From Tubiluchus corallicola (taxonomy: Eukaryota; Priapulida; Priapulimorpha; Priapulimorphida; Tubiluchidae), in the NCBI GenBank assembly GCA_030141605.1, contig JAQGDQ010000706.1, positions 85,001 through 109,459 of the forward strand: a stretch of DNA of 24,459 bases, in the 5' to 3' direction. Shown here piece after piece: positions 1-9,000 of the stretch. The position numbers were made by a program, and so were the translations under genes. A model generated the notes under the pieces. It was given only the letters and a program-made list of their open reading frames with translations, made no database searches and had not been told where the DNA came from. Position 1 is the first letter of the stretch; every line of letters starts with the position of its first letter.

Positions 1-71
1 GTTATCGAGCTGTTTCGTCTTTCACAGCCGGACAAAAGAGCTAACTTCCTTAACACAGCTGCCCATCGAGC
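1..71 (+). CDS. Polycystin exon a (left-truncated by window)
   Basis: Open in frame 1 from base 1, starting VIELFRL, which resembles the juxtamembrane start of the cytosolic loop in polycystin-1 proteins. It ends at a strong donor, GTGAGT at 72. Two leftover bases are completed by the first base of the next exon, and the reading frame continues without a stop. The acceptor lies outside the window. Confidence 0.75.
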
Positions 72-3000
72 GTGAGTGTAAATTACCACACGTTTTTATT
101 TTTATCAATAGGTGTTTTTTTCTAATCTTTCCAGTGCATAGTTGTGAATTAGTACTGTTGCTTCAGTTAATAAGATATTGTTTGCATATGCAATGCATTA
201 CATCTACAGTCGAACCTCATTATACCATTCTCCGTTATAACGTCAGCCTCGCCAACTATTGCCCTGTCCTGTTTTCCATAACATGTTAAATATAGGAAAT
301 ACCGTCAACCTCGCCTATCGCCATCCACCAACGTATCTGCTTTGCCATAAGTCCATTGTACATAATACGTTTCTCCTGTTATAATGTCAGCCAAGATAAA
401 GTACAATGAATTACTGCTAAAAAACAGCCATAACATTGTAAAAACAAGGACTTCTGAATAGAAAAACAATTATGACGTTTAAATTAAGATTTAGGTTTCA
501 TAGCAAGTGACTGTATGACAGTGAATGTTGAGGTTTTGAGTAAGGAACATGTATTTTAAGACTACAAGAGTTGGGTAACTAAGCTTCTGTACTGAACTGA
601 TGTGAATTTAACGTCTGTAAAAGCTGCTTGACTCAAATCCCAGGTAATAAGCACCAGCTATTTATAGTTTCAATTATCTTGTAGCGTTACGTTGGGACCG
701 GGCGTGGTCGCCTGGCTGTATATTTCTCTTATCAGGAGGCAGCAGTATTTCACAAGATTTGCTACTCCATGTTGTGTTACCTAAAAGTTTTGCAATGCGC
801 CACCATAGAACTGCTCCTGCATTAAACTTGTTAGTGCAGCAAAAATGTATAATATAACACATGTATCGTTGTAGGTATATTAATATCATACTATTTATGA
901 CATATTAAAATTAACTAAGAAACGACATAGAGGTTACAGACTAGAATGGCTTTCACATTAATGAATGTTGTCTTATCGCCAACCCCCGTATAGCGCCATA
1001 TTTAGTGCTGTCCCAGACCTGGCGTTATAATGAGGTTTGACTGTAGTTTATTCAAAAGCAGATCTTATTTAAATGTTGCAGGCGTCACGGAAAAGACGAT
1101 TCGCTACTCGTAAAACAAATAGAAGATGTTCTCAAGGACTTTGAGGTGCAGTATGCTAAGTACGGCCTCGGTGAACTCCTGAGTGTCAGTGACATTAGGG
1201 AAGTGAAGGGAAGTTTGGAAGATGTAAAGATCGCTTTGCTGAATGTGACACAAACTTTTGATCCGCTGTCTGAACACGGATCTTTTTCCTACAAAAAAGG
1301 TCATGTTTCCGACAAAGAACTCGACCAAGAAATACGCAGTTTGTTCACTTCTGACCAACCTCACAAAAAGGTAGTAAAACAGGAGTCAAGAGTAAGACTG
1401 GAATCTCTTTTTGGCGGCACCACGAAAGTTGAACCCCCTGCAGAGCGCGGATCCAAAATATCTCTCCTCGGACTTTTTGGTATTCCAAGGAAGGCAAGCA
1501 AACCCGAAATACCTTTTACTTCACCTTTCGATGAACGTAGCGAACGGAAGAGTACAGGCACAATATCTTCGGAATCTGTCAGCAGTGAAAGTGACATTCT
1601 TGGGTCACTATTTCACTCTGATACAGACGTACAATCCAGTTATGATGAAAGTGTTACTGATGAAGAAGAATTTGAAAAAGAAAGGACCACCTGTTGTTCA
1701 CGTATGAGTCACCTGCTGGTCGCCTCAGTGAGGCATGTGTTCCCCGAGGCTTTAAGAAAGCGCATCATGTCACACTTTGTCAAGCTTGCCTGGCTCCTCG
1801 TAATATCAATGTGCGTAGTGTCATCCTATTTGGTGATGCTTTACGGGTTGAAATACGGTTACCAGAAGAGCATGGATTGGTTGTTTTCAATACTGACTTC
1901 AATCTTTCAAAGTATTTTTGTTACTCAGCCGTTGAAGGTTTTGTTTCTTGCTGCTTTTGTGGCAATGCTGTTTAAAACTCCGGATGAGATAGATAAGACA
2001 AATGTTCACGACGATGTACCACTTGAACACGACGAAACATACTTGCAGGAGCCTAGCACTTATGAGCTGCAAGGGTTAGTATTTGCAGGTATTACTAATT
2101 TGGAAATAACATGTGTGTTCTTACCATTTTCTTGATGCTTTTTGTTGGTGTTTGTCAGATTTATTCGAAAATTGATTTTCTCAAACCACCAAAATGTTCG
2201 ACAAAAAATTTGAATAAAATGCAGTAATTGAAATATTATAATTGTTTGTTGCATCAAATCTTCTCAACTGAAACGCATTTTTCTCAAATTTCAAATGTTT
2301 TACTCCTGAAGATTTTCCTCCTTAACGGCAAATGTTCCACTGTAGGAATTTGCAGCGGCGACAATTGTACAAACCCCCGGAGGAGGCTCAGATCGCAAGA
2401 GAGAGAAAAGAGCGGATCAGGAGGCGCAACATGAACTATATTTCCAAGGAAATGTTCATCGTCTTCTGCTTTGCCTGCCTGTTGTCTAACATCGTGTATA
2501 ACTTTCGTGATGCTAGGTATGCAAGAGCTATTGTGGCTCTATAAGTTCTTCTTTTACTAACTGCTGCTTTACAAAACACAAGGGCCAAATCAAATAGTCT
2601 AGTGGTTACGGTTTGTACTTTCCAGCCCAGTTGGTCAATAGATAGGTAAGTGATCACCTGAAAAATGGTATATTAGAAATTCTGTTAGCCATACCGCTAA
2701 ACAGAAAGCTGTTTGTCTCATAAAGTGCAAATGTATATAAATTTGGTGGTGACCATGACACCTCTGCTGGTCCAGTGCTTCATGATAGGTTTTAGCCCTG
2801 CAGCAACCATCTGCATTAAGTAGGCCCTCACACTGATCGCTGGATTCACAGCTTGCATAGTTTTTGGGCTGTATGAAAAATTGCATATACCAACAAGGTC
2901 CAACACATGTCCCAGGTTGGTATGCAAGTGTTTAGCAGTGTCCCAGGTTGGTATGCAAGTGTTTAGCAGTGTCCCAGGTTGGTATGCAAGTGTTTAGCAG

Positions 3001-6000
3001 TGTCCCAGGTTGGTATGCAAGTGTTTAGCAGTGTCCCAGGTTGGTATGCAAGTGTTTAGCAGTGTCCCAGGTTGGTATGCAAGTGTTCAGCAGTGTCCCA
3101 GGTTGGTATGCAAGTGTTCAGCAGTGTCCCAGGTTGGTATGCAAGTGTTCAGCAGTGTCCCAGGTTGGTATGCAAGTGTTTAGCAGTGTCCCAGGTTGGT
3201 ATGCAAGTGTTCAGCAGTGTCCCAGGTTGGTATGCAAGTGTTCAGCAGTGTCCCAGGTTGGTATGCAAGTGTTCAGCAGTGTCCCAGGTTGGTATGCAAG
3301 TGTTTAGCAGTGTCCCAGGTTGGTATGCAAGTGTTCAGCAGTGTCACAGGTTAGTATGCAAGTGTTCAGCAGTGTCCCAGGTTGGTATGCAAGTGTTCAG
3401 CAGTGTCCCAGGTCGGTATGCAAGTGTTCAGCAGTGTCCCAGGTTGGTATGCAAGTGTTCAGCAGTGTCCCAGGTTGGTATGCAAGTGTTCAGCACTGTC
3501 CCAGGTTGGTATACAAGTATCCAGCAGTGTCCCAGGTTGGTATGCAAGTATTCAGCAGTGTCCCAGGTTGGTATGCAAGTATTCAGCAGTGTCCCAGGTT
3601 GGTATGCAAGTGTTCAGCAGTGTCCCAGGTTGGTATACGTGTATCCAACAGTGTCCCAGGTTGGTATGCAAGTATCCAGCAGTGTCCCAGGTTGGTATGC
3701 AAGTATCCAGCAGTGTCCCAAGTTGGTATGCAACTATCCAGCAGTGTCCCAGGCTTGCTTGCAAGTTTCTAGTAGTGTCCCAGGCTTGCTTGCAAGTTTC
3801 TAGTAGTGTCCCAGGCTTGCTTGCAAGAGCCCAGTAGTGTCCCAGGCATGCTTGCAAGAGTCCAATAGTGTCCTTAGGTTGGCTTGTAACAGCCAAGCAG
3901 TGTCCCAAGTTGGTATACAAGTTTTCAGCAGTGTCCCAGGTTGGTATAGGTGTATCACGTATAGGTGTATCACGTCAGTATTCATGTATCCAGTAGTGTC
4001 CTAGGCTTGCTTGCAAGAGTCTAGTAGTGTCCTAGGCTTGCTTGCAAGAGTATAGTAGTGTCCTAGGCTTGCTTGCAAGAGTATAGTAGTATCCCAGGCT
4101 TGCTTGCAAGAGTCCAGCAGTGTCCCAGGCTTGCTTGCAAGAGTCCATTAGTGTCCCAGGCTTGCTTGCAAGAGTTCAGTAGTGTCCCAGGCTTGCTTGC
4201 AAGAGTTCAGTAGTGCCTCAGGCTTGCTTGCAAGAGTCTAGTAGTGTCCCAGGCTTGCTTGCAAGTCTAGTAGCGTCCCAGGCTTGCTTGCAAGAGTCTA
4301 GTAGTGTCCCAGGCTTGCTTGCAAGAGCCTAGTAGTGTCCCAGGCTTGCTTGCAAGTCTAGTAGCATCCCAGGCTTGCTTGCAAGAGTTCAGTAGTGCCC
4401 CAGGCTTGCTTGCAAGAGTCTAATAGTGTCCCAGGCTTGCTTGCAAGTCTAGTAGCGTCCCAGGCTTGCTTGCAAGAGTCTAGTAGTGTCCCAGGCTTGC
4501 TTGCAAGAGTCTAGTAGTGTCCCAGACTTGCTTGCAAGTCTAGTAGCGTCCCAGGCTTGCTAGCAAGAGTTCAGTAGTGCCCCAGGCTTGCTTGCAAGAG
4601 TCCAGGAGTCTCAGGCTTGCTTGCAAGAGTTCAGTAATGTCTCAGGCTTGCTTGTAAGAGTCCAGGAGTCTCAGGCTTGCTTGCAAGAGTCCAGCAGTGT
4701 CCCAGGCTTGCTTGCAAGAGTCCAATAGTGTCCTTCGGTTGGCTTGTAACAGTCCAGCAGTGTCCCAAGCTTGCTTGCAAGAGTCCAGCAGTGTCCCAGG
4801 CTTGCTTGCAAGAGTCTAGTAGTGTCCCAGGCTTGCTTGCAAGAGTCCAGGAGTCTCAGGCTTGCTTACAAGAGTACAGTAGTGTCCCAGGCTTGCTTGC
4901 AAGAGTCCAGTAGTGTCCCAGGCTTGCTTGCAAGAGTCTAGTAGTGTCCCAGGCTTGCTTGCAAGTTTTCGGTAGTGTCCCAGGCTTGCTTGCAAGTTTC
5001 CGGTAGTTTTCCAGGCTTGCTTGCAAGTTTTCGGCAGTGTCCCAAGCTTGCTTGCAAGAGTCCAGCAGTGTCCCGGGCTTGCTTGCAAGTTTTCGGTAGT
5101 GTCCCAGGCTTGCTTGCTAGTCTAGTAGCGTCCCAGGCTTGCTTGCAAGTTTCCGGTAGTTTTCCAGGCTTGCTTGCAAGTTTTCGGCAGTGTCCCAAGC
5201 TTGCTTGCAAGAGTCCAGCAGTATCCCGGGCTTGCTTGCAAGTTTTCGGTAGTGTCCCAGGCTTGCTTGCTAGTCTAGTAGCGTCCCAGGCTTGCTTGCA
5301 AGTTTCCAGCAGTGTCCCAGGCTTGCTTGCAAGTCTAGTAGCGTCCCAGGCTTGCTTGCAAGTTTCCAGCAGTGTCCCAAGCTTACTTACAAGAGTCAAG
5401 TAGTGGAAGGCAAAATGGAAGGCCATCTGGTGGAGGAAAACTTGCTTCTGGGTGGTTTTTCCTGCTACACTGCCCTTTAGGCTGTTCACTTTGGTGAAGG
5501 CGGCTAAAGCAACATCATTGGTTCAGTGTTTGTTTGTCTATGATGTGTTACATTTTGTAACTTATTTCTAGCTTATTGTGCACAACCGTTTTGTCTTGCA
5601 GGTCATTTAGAGTAACGCAAACAGTTGAGGATCTTGTAATCAATGCAGTGTATCGTGGAAAAACCAAGTTTACTGATGTAAGAAACATTCTTGTCCATTT
5701 TCTGTTGTACCTGTCTTTGTGACGTAATGATGATCAAAATGATACTTAGAAATGTAATCGTGCATTGCAATGAAGTACAGAGCAGTAACGTTGGCATAAT
5801 TTTGTTTTTTTGGGAAGTTTGGGGTGTTGAACAGTGTCTGCCGTTCTTGCTTAGAAAGCACACAAATTTGCAAAATTGGCAAAAATAGTCCCCACAAAAA
5901 GAAATTTGAATGCCTCAGATTAAGTAAAATTCCTAAGGTGAGTAAGAAACGATTTACAAGAAGTAAAAAGGACTTCATAGTCTTCATTTCAAAGCATACG

Positions 6001-9000
6001 CAGTGAACAAAATAGGAAAGGTGTAATTAGTCATCCCAATTTGGTTATTTCCCATCATAAAAATACAGAATGCCCTTGCATGTGATTATAATCTATTATC
6101 CTTGAAACTCTTAGGAATTTTTGCACATCACAGGTCATTATTGGGCAGATCTAATTGAGTTGTCTGAAGAGTTCTGTGTTTTCCACAAAATGTAGTGCAA
6201 TTCGCAGGAATTTTCCGGTTTGTATAATAGCATTGTTTTTAGATAAAAGATGTGAAGACTATGTGGGATTATATTCACAGCACGCTCCTTGAGAGTTTGT
6301 TTGCTGATTCGTTGTATAATGGCGGACCCACGGTGCCCGGGTATGGAGCCGATATGGCCAGCAGAGTGGTCGGAGTGGCCAGACTACGCCAGCTTCGACT
6401 AAAAGATGGTACGTTTACCAAATGCTGATGAGTTTTAGTATAAGAACAATATGAATGTGCTGCTATGTGTGTTTTGGAGCTGTAAAAGTAATAACTGTAA
6501 CTGATCAGTTTTACGATGCTTCGAGAGAATGAAAACTTGTCGTTTCTTCGATACTTAATTGTTCTTAATCTTGTAAATCGTCTGCTGGTCATTACGGTGA
6601 TATTAGTGCAGAAGTTTGTGGTATAGATATATTATACTCATACATTTATATATATTATATATATTATATAAATAGAAACTATTGACATTGCAGAATTAGC
6701 ATATACATTATCTAAATAAAAACAATCATATTGCTTTAGCTGAGTGGGTGGGAAATAATGAGAAAGTTTGTACTTAGATATATTTCGACTTAACTACATT
6801 TTTATCNNNNNNNNNNNNNNNNNNNNNNNNNNNNNNNNNNNNNNNNNNNNNNNNNNNNNNNNNNNNNNNNNNNNNNNNNNNNNNNNNNNNNNNNNNNNNN
6901 NNNNNNNNNNNNNNNNNNNNNNNNNNNNNNNNNNNNNNNNNNNNNNNNNNNNNNNNNNNNNNNNNNNATTTAATCAAAGTACACCTACTTCGCCTAGCTC
7001 AAAAATGATGGTCCATTTAATCAAAGTACACGTACTTCGCCTAGCTCAAAAATGATGGTCCATTTAATCAAAGTACATGTACTTCGCCTAACTAAAAAAT
7101 GATGGTCCATTTAATCAAAGTACATGTACTTCGCCTAGCTCAAAAAATGATGGTCCATTTAATCAAAGTACACATACTTCGCCTAGCTCAAGAAATGATG
7201 GTCCATTTAATCAAAGTACACGTACTTCGCCTAGCTCAAAAATGATGGTCCATTTAATCAAAGTACATGTACTTCGCCTAACTAAAAAATGATGGTCCAT
7301 TTAATCAAAGTACATGTACTTCGCCTAACTCAAAAAATGATGGTCCATTTAATCAAAGTACACATACTTCGCCTAGCTCAAGAAATTATGGTCCATTTAA
7401 TCAAAGTATACGTACTTCGCCTAACTCAAAAAATTATGGTCGTTTAATCAAAGTACATGTAGTTTGCCTAGCTCAAAAAATTATGGTCCATTTAATCAAA
7501 GTACATGTACTTTGCCTAGCTCAAAAAATTATGGTCCATTTAATCAAAGTACATGTACTTCGCCTAACTCAAAAAATTATGGTCGTTTAATCAAAGTACA
7601 TGGACTTCACCTAGTTCAAAAATCCAATTTATGCTCTAGAAAAATAAAAAGTTCGGTACAACTCAAAAACAGTATCGTCTTCCGGGAGAATTCTTATGTC
7701 TTACAAGCCACCCCCTCCCGATTATTTTCTCCAGGATAGATCTTTCAGTGCTTTCAACAGAATCAGTGCTGATAAAATGGGCACAGGCCTTAGTGCAGGT
7801 GAAGATAATTGAATACTCGCGTGTAAATAATTGAACTTCGCACAAACTGAACTGCAGTACGTAAGACATTGGTAGTCCCAGTGTTATATTGTTTAGCAAT
7901 GTCGTGTACGTGTTCGTAAAAAAATCATGTTTCACTACATAATTTGTTATTCTTTATGTAATTGTCATCAAATCTTGTCGTTTATGAATAGAAGGGTTGA
8001 CTTTCCGCTTTCTATTTAGCTTGCCATCTGGAGGAGGGGTTTAGAGTTTCTAGGCTGAAAAATGGTCAACTTCATCTAACTCAGAAGTATGCCCAACTCA
8101 AAATTTTTTTCGGTCTGGTTGGATTTGAGTTATGCGGAGTTTGCTGTATATCTTGTTTTTGTGAAGAGAAATTACCTATTGGGTATTTATTGGAATGAAA
8201 AAAAATCAAATTTACCTGAAGATTATTATTCAGAATTTTTGTTTGACAGATTCGTGTTCTATACCGGCCTTGATGCGGCCATTTGGACGTTCTTGTGTTG
8301 GTCATTATCACTGGTTGTTTAAAGATTCTCGTTCCTACGAGTCGGACTGGCGTCTTCGAAGTTTTCCACATTTTCCTCCTGACCAGTGGACGTATCAGTC
8401 GGCATTGGAACTCCGTACTTTGCCTTTTAGGGGTGAGTTGAAGAAGAGAACTGTTTGTCTGTGTCTTATCTATGTGTTCGTAAGTGTGGTTTGAATTTAT
8501 TAGGAAACTTATGCTGTGTTGCTTGATATATTACAAGATAGGTAGCGAATCATTCAAGCCAATTAATGGATCTATTCAAACGTGATATGTTTTGTGGCAA
8601 TACGTGTAACATCAAAGTGAACCAGTATCGCAACAATCTGAATCATTTATATTTAGCACAAGCTTGTCCACCCACCGATAAAACTGTGATAAATAATTCA
8701 AGCTACAGGTGTAGAATGTACTGTAGTTTAACCCCACAGATTCAAGACAACACAGTTTAACTCCATGGTCATAATCAGTGCATTATTGGCATCACAGCAT
8801 TAAGAGAGGAGCAGACTTGACCTTGACACAGGCACCTGCTGCTAGCAATTAGCCAAAGCAAAACGGTTGAAAGGTGACTTAGGTGTATCGTTACAGCCTT
8901 AAACGCAAACCATTGCACCTTTAACACTCTTTTCTTTTTCTATAGATTTAGTTTAAATTACATTAACAAAATGCGGAAAATATCCACGAAGCCTGGTCCA

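Larger units (their letters stand above)
2517..5601 (+). other. Polycystin intron 3 (3.1 kb, minisatellite-filled)
   Basis: It holds a dispersed repeat copy (about 2600-2870) and the 31-bp minisatellite (2909-5406). After 5406 there are about 195 bases of unique sequence before exon d. No coding signal is credible. Confidence 0.8.
6409..8249 (+). other. Polycystin intron 5 with assembly gap
   Basis: It contains a short TATATATTA microsatellite (about 6648-6673), an assembly gap (6807-6967) and a 47/48-bp array. The rest (7623-8249) is AT-rich unique sequence with no recognisable feature. Confidence 0.7.

Noticed and set aside
1361-1975. Other-frame open frames over exon b
   Set aside because: Shadows of the polycystin coding frame, which is supported by homology and splice phases.
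2075-2135. Read-through of exon b to a stop at 2135
   Set aside because: A consensus-like donor at 2075 joins in phase to exon c, which carries the expected basic linker and S1 helix; the read-through tail is unrelated.
3041-3837. Long open frames (up to 243 codons) with Cys/Val/Gln-rich repeats
   Set aside because: They lie wholly within the 31-bp minisatellite; the unit has no stop in several frames, so all three frames stay open. There is no splice logic and the protein period just mirrors the DNA unit.
3552-5489. Minus-strand open frames with repeated CKQAWDTT-like peptides
   Set aside because: Same minisatellite read backward; low-complexity artefact.
6768-7055. Open frames crossing the N run
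   Set aside because: Translation passes through undetermined bases and repeat units.
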